A DNA stretch of 47,448 nt from an uncultured Porphyromonadaceae bacterium (GTDB lineage: Bacteria > Bacteroidota > Bacteroidia > Bacteroidales > Muribaculaceae), in assembly GCA_947175265.1 (NCBI GenBank), contig CAMWMD010000021.1, positions 1 to 47,448 of the forward strand. Direction: 5' to 3'. The notes beneath the pieces are model-generated. The model saw nothing but the letters and a program-made list of their open reading frames with translations, was not told the DNA's origin and did not search any database. Made by a program: the position numbers and the translations under genes. Numbering within the stretch: position 1 is the stretch's first letter; each line of letters begins with the position of its first letter. Below are positions 35,672 through 44,219 of the stretch, in pieces.

Positions 35672-35975
35672 GATGTCAGAAGTTTTAATTAGTCGTTTAA
35701 ATGTTGTTTGCCTATATAACGCGGGAGGTTCAAAAAAGTTTTCGAAAAAGAGAAAAATTTTTCAGAAAATTTCAATTATTTGCTAATGATTACAAAATCA
35801 ACAATTTATGGGTTGGTATTTTTTGATTCTGAGTCATAAAATTTTCTGCCGCTTAAAAATCTGACTCCTCTGCCGTGGCGCGGAGCACACGACGGAGGTG
35901 TCAGTTGGATAGTGGGAAATCTCGTATCGGGAAAGGTAGGATGAAAAAAACAGCCCGGGAAACCGGGCTGTCAAG
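35672..35975. other. 304-bp gap between sigma gene and tRNA-His
   Basis: No gene seen. On the minus strand there is a GAAAAC, 16 nt, CGTTATAT pair at 35714-35743 and the terminator of tRNA-His near 35951-35970. The central part is AT-rich and unremarkable. Confidence 0.45.
35951..35970 (-). terminator. Terminator of tRNA-His
   Basis: CAGCCCGG pairs with CCGGGCTG around GAAA, followed on the minus strand by a T run. Confidence 0.85.
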
Positions 35976-36050
35976 GGTGGAAGATGGGGCTCGAACCCAC
36001 GACCTACGGAACCACAATCCGTCGCTCTAACCAACTGAGCTACATCCACC
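35976..36050 (-). tRNA. tRNA-His (GTG)
   Basis: The minus strand folds as a cloverleaf: GTGGATG acceptor with CTTCCAC, D arm GCTCAGTTGGTTAGAGC, anticodon stem ACGGA/TCCGT around TTGTGGT (anticodon GTG), T arm GTGGG-TTCGAGC-CCCAT. An extra 5' G pairs with the discriminator C, the hallmark of tRNA-His. One U-U mismatch is seen in the acceptor. CCA is not encoded. Confidence 0.95.
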
Positions 36051-36111
36051 ATATCGCTTTACGAAAGAATTCCACTAAAGGCTTCGCAAGGTTTTCTCCC
36101 GAAAAGCGATG

Positions 36112-36143
36112 CAAAGTTAGGCACTTTTTCTGAAACATGCAAA
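36112..36143 (-). promoter_or_regulatory. Promoter of tRNA-His
   Basis: On the minus strand TTTG (36140-36143), 20 nt, TAACTTTG (36112-36119). A full consensus match. Confidence 0.7.
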
Positions 36144-36205
36144 TAATTCATAAGTTTTTTTTGAAATTATTTTCCCGAGATTACGTAATGTGTTTTCTTA
36201 TAAAA

Positions 36206-36254
36206 GAATAAGTCATGAAGGAAAATTTCCGAAATTTTCCTTCATGACTTATTC
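36206..36254 (-). terminator. 49-bp near-perfect palindrome after the TlpA-like gene
   Basis: A 23-bp arm (36206-36228) and its exact inverse (36232-36254) flank a 3-nt CCG centre. It lies 52 nt beyond the stop of the TlpA-like gene and probably ends its transcript, although there is no T run and a transcription-factor role is possible. Confidence 0.7.
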
Positions 36255-36306
36255 AAATACTCTTTTGAGTACTAAAGACTGTATCAGATTTAGTGACGTG
36301 AGCCTA

Positions 36307-37404
36307 TTACTTACCGATCAGTTCGGAGAGGATATTGAAAAAATCCGGATTATGACCTGTGGTGATGTTGCGAATCTTCCCTTCGGGGTCTATGATCGCT
36401 TTCGTGGGGAATCCCTGCACACCGTACTCATCAAGCAGAGTAGTGGTCTTCGGATTATATACGTTGACCCAGGGGAGATCATATTTCTTAACTCCGGCAC
36501 GCCATGCATCCTCAGACTCGTTGCAGTCTACTCCGACAATCTCGAGAACATCCTTATATTTGGAGTAGGCCTCCTTGAGTTCGGGGAACCCCTTTATGCA
36601 CCAGATACACCAACTGCCCCAGAAATCGAGGATTACCCATTTCCCTCTGAATTGAGAGAGGCTCACTTCCTTACCCTGCAGGTCAAGCAGAGTGAAATCG
36701 GGGGCAGTGACATCTCCTTTCGCCATCTCCTTCTGACGGCGCTCCTTCTCGATGCTCTTCTCAATGTAGGCTTTCTGATTTTCGGCAACCGGGAAAAGGA
36801 GCGATGTTTTCGCCCTTTCGGAGAGGAGGGGATACATCTCAATGAAATCTTCACCATCCAACTGCATGAGCGCGTAGACTGAGGTGGGATCGGTGGGATT
36901 CTCGCGTATGAAATCCTTTATGGAGTTGTTGTAATCCTCAATCAATTCCTCAATCTCCTGTTTCGGGGGATTCTCCTGTTTGCTCAAGGCATAATATTTC
37001 TCCATGACGGGATTGGTCATGGCATCGATAGTATTTATGCCGTCGTAGAGAGGGGAGCCTGTGGATTTCGTTTTCACAGGATTCATCTCCAGCACAACGG
37101 TAGTAATTTCATCACCCTCCTGAGCGTAAACAGGGACACGGTTTCTTCCTCCGAAATTGAGCACATATTGCACACCCCCCTCGGCTTTCACCAAAGGAAT
37201 GGTGGCGACATTATCCTTCACAGGGACCGATGCGGAGACAGTGCCTTTCTCGCCACGCGGTTTGGAAAGGTTGAGGATGGTGGTATAGTCATAGTTCAGA
37301 GAATCGAGAGCTGCGTCTGCCGGAAGGTTTACCTTGATGTCGGCTGAGACGGCGAGAGGAGCCATAAAGGCTGCTGCCAGTGCGGCAGCAAACAATTTAT
37401 TCAT
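36307..37404 (-). CDS. TlpA-like periplasmic thiol-disulfide oxidoreductase
   Basis: A 365-aa protein with a signal peptide (MNKLFAAALAAAFMAPLAVSA). Residues about 25-125 form an N-terminal beta-rich domain of the kind (DUF4369-like) that precedes many Bacteroidetes thioredoxins, then a helical linker, then a C-terminal AhpC/TSA-type thioredoxin fold (about 225-365). The redox motif is WCIWC near residues 263-267, inside ILDFWGSWCIWCIKGFPEL, and the cis-proline is in VQGFPTKAIIDP. It probably reduces disulfides in the periplasm. The neighbouring genes do not suggest a specific partner. Confidence 0.9.
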   Translation of the reverse strand: MNKLFAAALAAAFMAPLAVSADIKVNLPADAALDSLNYDYTTILNLSKPRGEKGTVSASVPVKDNVATIPLVKAEGGVQYVLNFGGRNRVPVYAQEGDEITTVVLEMNPVKTKSTGSPLYDGINTIDAMTNPVMEKYYALSKQENPPKQEIEELIEDYNNSIKDFIRENPTDPTSVYALMQLDGEDFIEMYPLLSERAKTSLLFPVAENQKAYIEKSIEKERRQKEMAKGDVTAPDFTLLDLQGKEVSLSQFRGKWVILDFWGSWCIWCIKGFPELKEAYSKYKDVLEIVGVDCNESEDAWRAGVKKYDLPWVNVYNPKTTTLLDEYGVQGFPTKAIIDPEGKIRNITTGHNPDFFNILSELIGK

Positions 37405-37471
37405 ATCGGTATCAGTTAAAGAGTAATATAATAAAGAGAATCATAAAAGGGAATCCAATAGGGAGACTCCT

Positions 37472-38371
37472 TCATAAAAAAGAACGTTTATTCTTCCGGA
37501 TTATTCCGTTGAGCAAATTCATGAATTGATAATTTTTCAATCCCCATTTCGGAGCGACCACCATCTCGGGAGGAGACTGTGATAGAAACCTCTCGATGAC
37601 AATATCCTCGGGAACTATCTGCGTAATTCTCGCGCAAAGAGAGAGATACTCCTCCAAGCGGTAAGGGGTCACCTCAATTCGTCCTTCCCTCCACAGTTTG
37701 CAGAGAGGGGTCGCTTCGATTATCTGAAGTTGATGAAGTTTGAGCGTGTCTATCGGCAATGCGCACGCATTCCTGACATTCGCCAATACCATTTCATCGT
37801 CTTCGCCGGGTAAGCCCGCTATGAGATGGAGACCACACCTTAATCCCCGCGAAGATGCCCTCGTGACGGCGGAGACAACATCGGCCCACGTGTGATGACG
37901 GTTGATGAGGCGCAGAGTATCATCAAAGGATGATTCCGCTCCAATCTCAAGGAAAACAGGAGAGGAGCGGTTGATGTCAGAAAGCATGTCAAGCACATCG
38001 TCAGGAAGTGTGTCCGGGCGCGTGCCAATCACGAGACCGACCACGCCCTCACATCCGAGCGCCTCTTCATAAAGGGCGCGGAGGCGTGAGGAATCCCGGC
38101 CGTAGGTGTTGGTGTAAGACTGGAAATAGGCGAGATATTTCATCTCGGGATATTTCCGGGAGAAAAATTCCTTTCCGCGCTCAATCTGAGTCGCCACCGG
38201 CTCCATATCCATGCAATAGGCCGGGGAGAAAGAATCGTTACGGCAATATAGGCACCCTCCCGAGCCTATCGTGCCGTCGCGGTTGGGACAAGAAAACCCG
38301 GCGTTGACGGATATTTTCTGCACCTTCACGCCGGGAAAAATAGAATTGAGGTATTGACTGTATGAGATCAT
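37472..38371 (-). CDS. Radical SAM protein, YhcC/TIGR01212 type
   Basis: A 299-aa radical SAM enzyme. ATG 38371 is chosen over the longer frame starting at 38407, because the longer version would overlap aroC by 26 nt and begins with hydrophobic non-family residues. The cluster motif is C28...C40xxC43 within CPNRDGTIGSGGCLYC, a spaced variant typical of this family rather than plain CX3CX2C. Later EIGAESSFDDTLRLINRHHT and GLHLIAGLPGEDDEM also fit the family. The function of TIGR01212 proteins is not established. It is the last gene in the rho-ybaK-aroC run, 10 nt after aroC. Confidence 0.87.
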   Translation of the reverse strand: MISYSQYLNSIFPGVKVQKISVNAGFSCPNRDGTIGSGGCLYCRNDSFSPAYCMDMEPVATQIERGKEFFSRKYPEMKYLAYFQSYTNTYGRDSSRLRALYEEALGCEGVVGLVIGTRPDTLPDDVLDMLSDINRSSPVFLEIGAESSFDDTLRLINRHHTWADVVSAVTRASSRGLRCGLHLIAGLPGEDDEMVLANVRNACALPIDTLKLHQLQIIEATPLCKLWREGRIEVTPYRLEEYLSLCARITQIVPEDIVIERFLSQSPPEMVVAPKWGLKNYQFMNLLNGIIRKNKRSFL

Positions 38372-38381
38372 GACCACATCG

Positions 38382-39443
38382 TCAGACAAGGAAATCAGCC
38401 ACAACAAGAGCCGCCATGGCCTTTACGACAGGGACAGCCCTAACTGCCACGCACGGGTCATGCCGTCCGGCCGGGTTGAGAGTGATATGGTTGCCCTGAG
38501 TGTCGACAGTGTCCTGGGGAATCATGAGGGTGGGTGTGGGCTTGAAAGCCACTGAGAAGAATACGGGCATACCGTTTGAGATGCCACCCTGTATTCCTCC
38601 GCTGAAGTTTGTGGCCGTCTTTAACGGCTCTCCGGGAGCGGAAGAGGGTAGGAAGGGATCGTTGACCTTGCTTCCCATCGCAGAAGAGGCGCGGAAGCCC
38701 ATGCCATATTCAAATCCCTTTGCAGCGTTTATGCTCATCATTGCAGCGGCGAGCCTTGAATGCAATTTGTCGGCCACGGGGGAGCCGATTCCGGCCGGAA
38801 GACCGGTAATCAAACAACTCACCTTACCCCCGACACTGTCGCCGGCTTTTTTAGTCTCCTTTACAAACTCCTCCATTGCGAGACGGAGGTCGGGATTCAC
38901 CTCAAGACAGAAGGGTTTCTCCGGTTCGGTCATAAGTCCATCGAAGAGGTCGCCGGCAGTGATGGGTCCCACCTGAGAGAGTACAGCCTCAATTGAAATT
39001 CCTTTGGATTCGAGCCATTGCAATGCGAGAGCGCCGGCCACGACCCAGTTTACCGTCTCACGTGCACTCTGCCGCCCCCCTCCACGATGATCACGCAGAC
39101 CGTAACGGGCAATATATGTATAGTCGGCATGGCTGGGGCGGTAAGCCTTGGCCATCTCATCATAATCGGAAGAATGATGGTCGGCATTCCTGACTATGAA
39201 ACCTATAGGTGTTCCGAGGGTGATACCATCGGGCGAAATTCCGGAGAGGAATTCCGGAGTGTCGGTCTCCTTTCGGGCCGTCACGAGAACAGACTGTCCC
39301 GGACGCCTCTTTGCGACCTCGGCGAGAAGACGCTCGAAATTTATTTTGTAGCCGGCCGGAAAACCGTCGATAATCCCCCCCATAGCGGGACCATGACTTT
39401 CTCCGAACGTGGTGAGGGTGAGATTTTTTCCAAAAGTGTTCAT
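38382..39443 (-). CDS. aroC: Chorismate synthase
   Basis: Last step of the shikimate pathway: removes phosphate from EPSP to give chorismate, using reduced FMN. The 353-aa protein shows TFGESHGPAMGGIIDGFP near residue 12, RRPGQS near 50, RYGLRDHRGGGRQSARET in the middle and GRHDPCVAVRAVPVV near the end, all conserved family blocks. It lies 45 nt downstream of ybaK on the same strand. Confidence 0.97.
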   Translation of the reverse strand: MNTFGKNLTLTTFGESHGPAMGGIIDGFPAGYKINFERLLAEVAKRRPGQSVLVTARKETDTPEFLSGISPDGITLGTPIGFIVRNADHHSSDYDEMAKAYRPSHADYTYIARYGLRDHRGGGRQSARETVNWVVAGALALQWLESKGISIEAVLSQVGPITAGDLFDGLMTEPEKPFCLEVNPDLRLAMEEFVKETKKAGDSVGGKVSCLITGLPAGIGSPVADKLHSRLAAAMMSINAAKGFEYGMGFRASSAMGSKVNDPFLPSSAPGEPLKTATNFSGGIQGGISNGMPVFFSVAFKPTPTLMIPQDTVDTQGNHITLNPAGRHDPCVAVRAVPVVKAMAALVVADFLV

Positions 39444-39488
39444 CAGTAACAGGGTGAGGGAGGGGATGGGAAATTAAAGAGTTGACTA

Positions 39489-39971
39489 TCAGGAGGGGTC
39501 TGTGGCGATGTCGGCGAGAGTAGCGTCGGCCGCCCTCAGGAGATTATCGGGAGCCAATTTTATCTGAAGGCCGCGTTTACCCGCGCTCACATAAATGAAG
39601 GGGAAATCCTTAGCTTCCTCGCTTATGAAAGTGGGGAAATGTTTTTTCATCCCAATGGAAGTGCAACCGCCACGGACATATCCGGTGAGGGGAAGGAGAT
39701 CCTTCATGGGAATCATCTCCACTTTCTTATTTCCGGAAACTTTTGCGGCCTTCTTGAGGTCGACTTCACGGTTTCCGGCTACGACACATACGAGATAACC
39801 CTTTTTATCGCCATGAAGCACGAGTGTCTTGAAAACCTGTTCTATAGGTTCTCCAAGTTCCTCGGCCACATGATCGGCCGCGAGGTTATCCGGGTCGACC
39901 GAGTACTCCACAAGTTCGTAAGGTATGTGGAGACGGTCAAGGATACGGGCGGCATTGGTTTTTTCAGACAT
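39489..39971 (-). CDS. ybaK: Cys-tRNA(Pro)/Cys-tRNA(Cys) deacylase, YbaK/EbsC family
   Basis: Hydrolyses mischarged aminoacyl-tRNA, in particular Cys-tRNA(Pro). The 160-aa single-domain length is typical of YbaK. Motifs include EQVFKTLVLHGDKKGYLVCVV, the GNREVDLKKAAKVSG block and a GYVRGGCTSIGMKK stretch near the C-terminus. Precise substrate choice within the family is not decidable from sequence alone. It begins 11 nt after the rho stop. Confidence 0.9.
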   Translation of the reverse strand: MSEKTNAARILDRLHIPYELVEYSVDPDNLAADHVAEELGEPIEQVFKTLVLHGDKKGYLVCVVAGNREVDLKKAAKVSGNKKVEMIPMKDLLPLTGYVRGGCTSIGMKKHFPTFISEEAKDFPFIYVSAGKRGLQIKLAPDNLLRAADATLADIATDPS

Positions 39972-39982
39972 GGGCGTGTGGT

Positions 39983-42118
39983 TTATTTATCCATAGTCAC
40001 GAGAAGTTCCTCGTTGTTTCGGGTGAGTTCCATACGCTTCTTTATGAATTCCATAGCTTCGAGAGAATTCATGTCGGCCAGATAATTTCGGAGCACCCAC
40101 ATTCTGTTGAGATGTTCCTGAGGCAGAAGGAGGTCGTCACGACGCGTAGATGAGGCGATGATGTCGACAGCCGGGAAAATACGCTTGTTGGAGAGTTTGC
40201 GGTCAAGCTGAAGTTCCATGTTACCCGTACCCTTGAACTCCTCGAAGATGACCTCATCCATTTTGGAGGAAGTCTCGGTCAAGGCAGTGGCAATAATTGT
40301 TAGAGAGCCACCTCTTTCAATATTACGGGCAGCCCCGAAGAATCGCTTGGGCCGCTGGAGCGCGTTTGCGTCGACACCACCGGAAAGGATTTTTCCGGAA
40401 GCGGGAGAAACGGTGTTGAAGGCACGTGCAAGTCGGGTGATAGAATCAAGCATAATCACCACGTCGTGACCGCATTCCACGAGTCTCTTCGCTTTCTCAA
40501 GCACTATATTTGCAATCTTGACATGCCGGTCGGCAGGTTCGTCGAAAGTGGATGCAATCACCTCGGCGTTAACGCTGCGCGCCATATCAGTCACCTCCTC
40601 GGGACGCTCGTCGATAAGAAGCATTATGATATGGGTCTCCGGATGGTTTTCGGCGATAGAGTTGGCTATATCCTTAAGGAGAATGGTCTTACCGGTTTTC
40701 GGAGGAGCCACGATAAGGGCACGCTGACCTTTACCGATAGGAGCGAAAAGGTCGACGACACGTGTAGAGATATTGTTGGTAGCGCCCTTCGTGAGATTGA
40801 ACTTCTCTTCAGGGAAAAGAGGGGTGAGATGTTCGAAAGGTATCCTGTCTCTGACACGTTCGGGGGAGAGACCGTTTACGGAAAGCACTTTCACAAGGGG
40901 GTAATACTTGTCGCCCTCTTTCGGGGGACGAATGGAAGCCTCCACAACGTCGCCTGTCTTGAGGCCGTATTCCTTAATCTGGTTCTGCGTAACGTAAACG
41001 TCGTCAGGACTTGCGAGGTAGTTGTAATCACCTGAACGAAGGAAACCGTAACCCTCGGGCATAATCTCGAGCACTCCGTATGTGTCAAGAATTCCGGAGA
41101 GGTCGTAATTATCCTCGGGGAGCGTCATCTGCTGCGGAATCACGGCATTGAAGCCCTGTCTCTGCATCCTCTGCTGCTTTTTGAGGAGATTTTTCTGTTG
41201 TTTGGTGAGGGGTTGCTGAGAAGTGGCACCGGGTTCACGCATCTGTATGGGTTCAGCCTGAGGCGCCGGTAGAGCAGCCTCCTCATCCTGGCGGTCGCGC
41301 TTCGGCTGCTCATGCTTCTGGCCGCGAGGAGTGAATGTCTTTCCCTTTGTCGGGGTGAAGAAGGAGGAGAAAGAGGATAGGGAAGATGCGGAATCAGGAT
41401 TGTTCTTGGCATTACGCGGGGTGAACACCTTCAGTTTGGGGTGTTCGTTTTCCTGAGCGGCAGCATTCTCGCTTTCAGGGTTAGCCTCGGGAGCGTTATC
41501 CACAGCGGGTGCAATATCGGCAACCTCAGGAGCCTGAGTGTTCTCCACGGCTTCAGTCGCAGGGGTGGATGAGACAGGCACCTCTATATTCTCAGCTTTG
41601 GCATCCTCGGCATCAGTAAGGTCGGGGATGGGCTGCTGTATGCTCTCGGGCTGCTGTTTCTGAGATTTGGAGCCCGGTTTTCTGCCGGGTTTTTTCTTGG
41701 GAGCGGGCTCCTCGGCAGGTTGTTCAGCCTCCTGAGGAGCGGCAGCCTTAGGTTTGCGTCCCCTCTTTTTGGGCGCGGGGGCCACTGCCTCCGGAGCAGG
41801 TTCCTCGTGCGACGCTTCAGATTCTGCTGCACTCTCGGGAGCAGCCTCAGGAGCCTGGAGCTGATCTTCAGGATTCTGTGAGGCACCCTTTTTCGCCTTC
41901 TTGGCTTTGGGCTCCTTAGCCTTGACATTCTTTTTCTTATCGGAAGATTTTGAAACGATTTCCTTGGCTGAAGTCTCTGCCTGAAAGTCAAGGATAGCGT
42001 TAATCAACTCCTGATTGCCGTCAGAACTTGATATCTGAGATGTCTGAATACCCATGGATTCGGCGGTTTTGATGAGATCCTCCTTATCCATGTCTTCTAA
42101 TTCATTGTAATGCAACAT
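39983..42118 (-). CDS. rho: Transcription termination factor Rho with long disordered extension
   Basis: Hexameric RNA helicase that terminates transcription. A Rho_N/SAP-like domain (about 1-48, [18 protein letters not shown]) is followed by about 290 residues of low-complexity charged and Ala/Pro/Glu-rich sequence, then the cold-shock-type RNA-binding domain (from about 340, [18 protein letters not shown]) and the RecA-type ATPase with Walker A APPKTGKT (lysine at about 477) and Walker [20 protein letters not shown]. The extension holds basic [10 protein letters not shown] and [11 protein letters not shown] patches. The lysine is near residue 184 in E. coli, so the insertion is about 290 aa. 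Long extensions are known in Bacteroides Rho, where one has been reported to drive condensates. It heads the rho-ybaK-aroC-radical SAM run. Confidence 0.97.
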   Translation of the reverse strand: MLHYNELEDMDKEDLIKTAESMGIQTSQISSSDGNQELINAILDFQAETSAKEIVSKSSDKKKNVKAKEPKAKKAKKGASQNPEDQLQAPEAAPESAAESEASHEEPAPEAVAPAPKKRGRKPKAAAPQEAEQPAEEPAPKKKPGRKPGSKSQKQQPESIQQPIPDLTDAEDAKAENIEVPVSSTPATEAVENTQAPEVADIAPAVDNAPEANPESENAAAQENEHPKLKVFTPRNAKNNPDSASSLSSFSSFFTPTKGKTFTPRGQKHEQPKRDRQDEEAALPAPQAEPIQMREPGATSQQPLTKQQKNLLKKQQRMQRQGFNAVIPQQMTLPEDNYDLSGILDTYGVLEIMPEGYGFLRSGDYNYLASPDDVYVTQNQIKEYGLKTGDVVEASIRPPKEGDKYYPLVKVLSVNGLSPERVRDRIPFEHLTPLFPEEKFNLTKGATNNISTRVVDLFAPIGKGQRALIVAPPKTGKTILLKDIANSIAENHPETHIIMLLIDERPEEVTDMARSVNAEVIASTFDEPADRHVKIANIVLEKAKRLVECGHDVVIMLDSITRLARAFNTVSPASGKILSGGVDANALQRPKRFFGAARNIERGGSLTIIATALTETSSKMDEVIFEEFKGTGNMELQLDRKLSNKRIFPAVDIIASSTRRDDLLLPQEHLNRMWVLRNYLADMNSLEAMEFIKKRMELTRNNEELLVTMDK

Positions 42119-42428
42119 ATATCTATGTTAAAATTAAAACCCGTTCGGGCATACTCCAATCCGAGCAACCGGTCATGCAGGTCATGGCGCGAGGCCGTGT
42201 CTGAAATAGAGGCGGTCAGGAAATAAGGAGAGGAGAAGGTGGAAATAAGACGGGTATTTTTTTGATAATTTCGTTAAGAAAAGAAAAAAAGGACAATCAG
42301 ACATCGGATTAGCAATTCGCAGATGCCAAAAGGAGGGAGGGAATAAAATGCGTGAGGCAGGATGTGATTTGGGGAAAGCGAACCCGCAACGATGCGGAGA
42401 TGTCGTGTTTTCATGCCCTTGGACGGTG
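42119..42428 (-). promoter_or_regulatory. Long, C-rich rho leader
   Basis: The predicted promoter at 42429-42459 leaves about 300 nt of leader before the rho start. On the transcribed strand several stretches are rich in C/T and poor in G (for example the plus-strand positions 42220-42290 and 42325-42360), resembling Rho-utilisation sites. It contains a 46-codon ORF. Confidence 0.45.
42274..42414 (-). CDS. Candidate 46-aa ORF in the rho leader
   Basis: ATG at 42414 opens 46 codons (begins MKTRHLRIVAG and ends LIVLFFFS) only about 9 nt after the predicted transcription start. It could act as a translated leader controlling access of Rho to the C-rich RNA downstream. It could equally be a chance frame. 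Its composition (H, P, L, F) does not look like a folded protein. Confidence 0.3.
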   Translation of the reverse strand: MKTRHLRIVAGSLSPNHILPHAFYSLPPFGICELLIRCLIVLFFFS

Positions 42429-42459
42429 CAAAATTAGAAATAAATTCTAAATCACACAA
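42429..42459 (-). promoter_or_regulatory. Promoter of rho
   Basis: On the minus strand TTG (42457-42459), 20 nt, TAATTTTG (42429-42436), matching the consensus. It abuts the end of tilS (stop at 42463). Confidence 0.62.
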
Positions 42460-42462
42460 CAT

Positions 42463-43422
42463 CTAAACATCTTTTTTAAGAAAAAGTTTTCTGTTTCTCA
42501 GTAACAGGGAGCCTTGGCGCAATCTCCATCTCTTGATATCGGGCTTGTCGGCCTTCATAGCCGCAATAACCTCGGAGGGAGTGGTGGTAAAAGGGGAGAG
42601 GGGTTGAATGAAACGTCTGACGAGGAGTTCGGGGTCGGGGAAAGAGAGAGCGGTCTCCGCCGGCAAAGGTTCCCCCTCATGGGGGAGAGCATCCGCCACG
42701 GCTTTCTCAACGATGCTGTTCTCGCTGCGCATGAAAGAGAGGGAGCGGGCCATGGCTTTGTCGAAACCTTCCCAGCGCGAGCGGAGAAGAGGGATAATCT
42801 CGTTACGCAGGAAATTGCGTCGGTAGTCGCTCTCAAGGTTGGTGGAATCGGTGACGAAGGCGATACCCTTAATACTCAGATAATCTTCAATCTCCCTCCG
42901 AGTGACAGAGAGTAGGGGACGCCAGATAGAGCCCGTATCGGGCATCATCCCTTTGAGACCGGCTGTGCCACTCCCCCTCAACAGGTTGAGGAAAAGGGTC
43001 TCCGCATTGTCATCGGCATTATGGGCGGTAGCCACACGGTCGGCTTTGAGTTCATCCAAGAGGGAGAAGAACCAGTCGTACCTCAATTTCCTGCAAGCCA
43101 TCTCCAAAGAGAAGCCTTTATTTCCGGCTATAAATCCCGGGACATCGAAATCAATTTTTCTCAGAGGTATCGTGAGTGATTCGCAGACGGACGCCACATG
43201 TCTTTCATCGCGGTCGCTCTCCTCACCCCTCAGATGGAAATTGCAGTGTGCAGCCACAATCTCCACGTTGGAGGAGGAGAGCGCCGAGAGTAGGGCGATG
43301 CTGTCGGCACCACCGCTGACAGCCACCAAAACCCGGGATAGCCCGAGCAAACGGGCGTTGTCGTAAATACGTCGTTCCAGGGGCAGCCGGGTTGCTGAAG
43401 TAAGTCTTGCGGAATTTTTCAT
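42463..43422 (-). CDS. tilS: tRNA(Ile)-lysidine synthase, short form
   Basis: Adds lysine to C34 of tRNA-Ile(CAU), changing its codon reading from AUG to AUA; essential in most bacteria. The PP-loop motif SGGADS is at residues 36-41, followed by AAHCNFHLRGEESDRDE, the RVATAHNADDNAETLFLNLLRGSG block and an R.RNFLRNEIIPLL stretch typical of the N-terminal domain. The protein is 319 aa, about 100 residues shorter than most TilS proteins, and it lacks the C-terminal tRNA-binding domain. No frameshift or downstream continuation is seen, so this appears to be the natural end rather than a disruption. Confidence 0.88.
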   Translation of the reverse strand: MKNSARLTSATRLPLERRIYDNARLLGLSRVLVAVSGGADSIALLSALSSSNVEIVAAHCNFHLRGEESDRDERHVASVCESLTIPLRKIDFDVPGFIAGNKGFSLEMACRKLRYDWFFSLLDELKADRVATAHNADDNAETLFLNLLRGSGTAGLKGMMPDTGSIWRPLLSVTRREIEDYLSIKGIAFVTDSTNLESDYRRNFLRNEIIPLLRSRWEGFDKAMARSLSFMRSENSIVEKAVADALPHEGEPLPAETALSFPDPELLVRRFIQPLSPFTTTPSEVIAAMKADKPDIKRWRLRQGSLLLRNRKLFLKKDV

Positions 43423-43470
43423 GATGCGAATTTAAGAAAAAAATGTGAGAGTGATGAACCAAAGGTAACG

Positions 43471-43478
43471 TAAATTTG
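43471..43478 (+). promoter_or_regulatory. Putative -7 element of the rubrerythrin gene
   Basis: TAAATTTG matches TAnnTTTG. The leader would be about 95 nt. A short inverted repeat GCCATT-CA-AATGGC lies in it near 43507-43520. No -33 box is clear. Confidence 0.45.
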
Positions 43479-43581
43479 TATATAGGGTGACGTAGTAATG
43501 TGCTGATGCCATTCAAATGGCGTGACACTATACTCCGGAATAAGGTTTTAGTAAAAATAACTCAAAATAACAAAGCAAATT

Positions 43582-44133
43582 ATGGCAAAAGAATGGATCT
43601 GCACAATCTGCGGATATGTAGCAGAAGGGGAAGAGGAACCCGTAAAGTGCCCACAGTGTGGCGCACCTCAGTCAAAATTCAAAGAACTTGACCAGACAGC
43701 TCTTCTCAAATTTGTAACAGAGCATGAGCTCGGTGTCGCAAAAGATGTGGACGACGAGATGAAGAAAGACCTCAACAATCATTTCCTTGGGGAATGTACA
43801 GAGGTAGGTATGTATCTTGCCATGTCTCGTCAGGCAGACCGTGAGGGTTATCCCGAGGTAGCCGACGCTTTCAAGCGTTATGCTTGGGAAGAGGCAGAGC
43901 ACGCCGCTAAGTTTGCCGAACTTCTCGGTGAGATGGTATGGGATACCAAGACCAACCTTGAGAAGCGTATGGCAGCCGAGGCAGGCGCAAATGAAGACAA
44001 GATGCGTATTGCCAAGAATGCCAAGGCTCAGAACCTCGATGCAATCCATGACACAGTACATGAGATGGCAAAGGATGAGGCGCGTCACGGACAGGGCTTC
44101 CAGGGTCTTTACAACCGTTTCTTCAAGAAATAA
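43582..44133 (+). CDS. Rubrerythrin, rubredoxin domain first
   Basis: A 183-aa non-haem iron peroxidase that protects anaerobes by reducing hydrogen peroxide. A rubredoxin-like domain comes first (C7, C10, C23 and C26 in CTIC and CPQC), then a four-helix diiron domain with [34 protein letters not shown] and [15 protein letters not shown] supplying the iron ligands. This is the reverse rubrerythrin layout. Codon bias is strong, similar to enolase, suggesting high expression. It has its own terminator. Confidence 0.95.
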   Translation: MAKEWICTICGYVAEGEEEPVKCPQCGAPQSKFKELDQTALLKFVTEHELGVAKDVDDEMKKDLNNHFLGECTEVGMYLAMSRQADREGYPEVADAFKRYAWEEAEHAAKFAELLGEMVWDTKTNLEKRMAAEAGANEDKMRIAKNAKAQNLDAIHDTVHEMAKDEARHGQGFQGLYNRFFKK

Positions 44134-44155
44134 GACTCATCTGAAAGTAAATACA

Positions 44156-44192
44156 GCGTCCCGCAACTCTTGCAGTTGCGGGACGCTTTTTT
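44156..44192. terminator. Terminator of rubrerythrin, convergent with the LytTR gene
   Basis: GCGTCCCGCAACT (44156-44168) pairs perfectly with AGTTGCGGGACGC (44174-44186) around CTTGC, followed by a T run. Confidence 0.92.
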
Positions 44193-44219
44193 AATGTGTG
44201 ATGCCTAAGCGGGCGAGTC

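Noticed and set aside
36190..36882. Rightward ORF of 230 codons over the TlpA-like gene
   Set aside because: Shadow of a gene with a signal peptide, WCIWC motif and correct length.
38372..38407. Longer start for the radical SAM gene
   Set aside because: It would overlap aroC and add residues not typical of the family; the ATG at 38371 gives a 10-nt gap instead.
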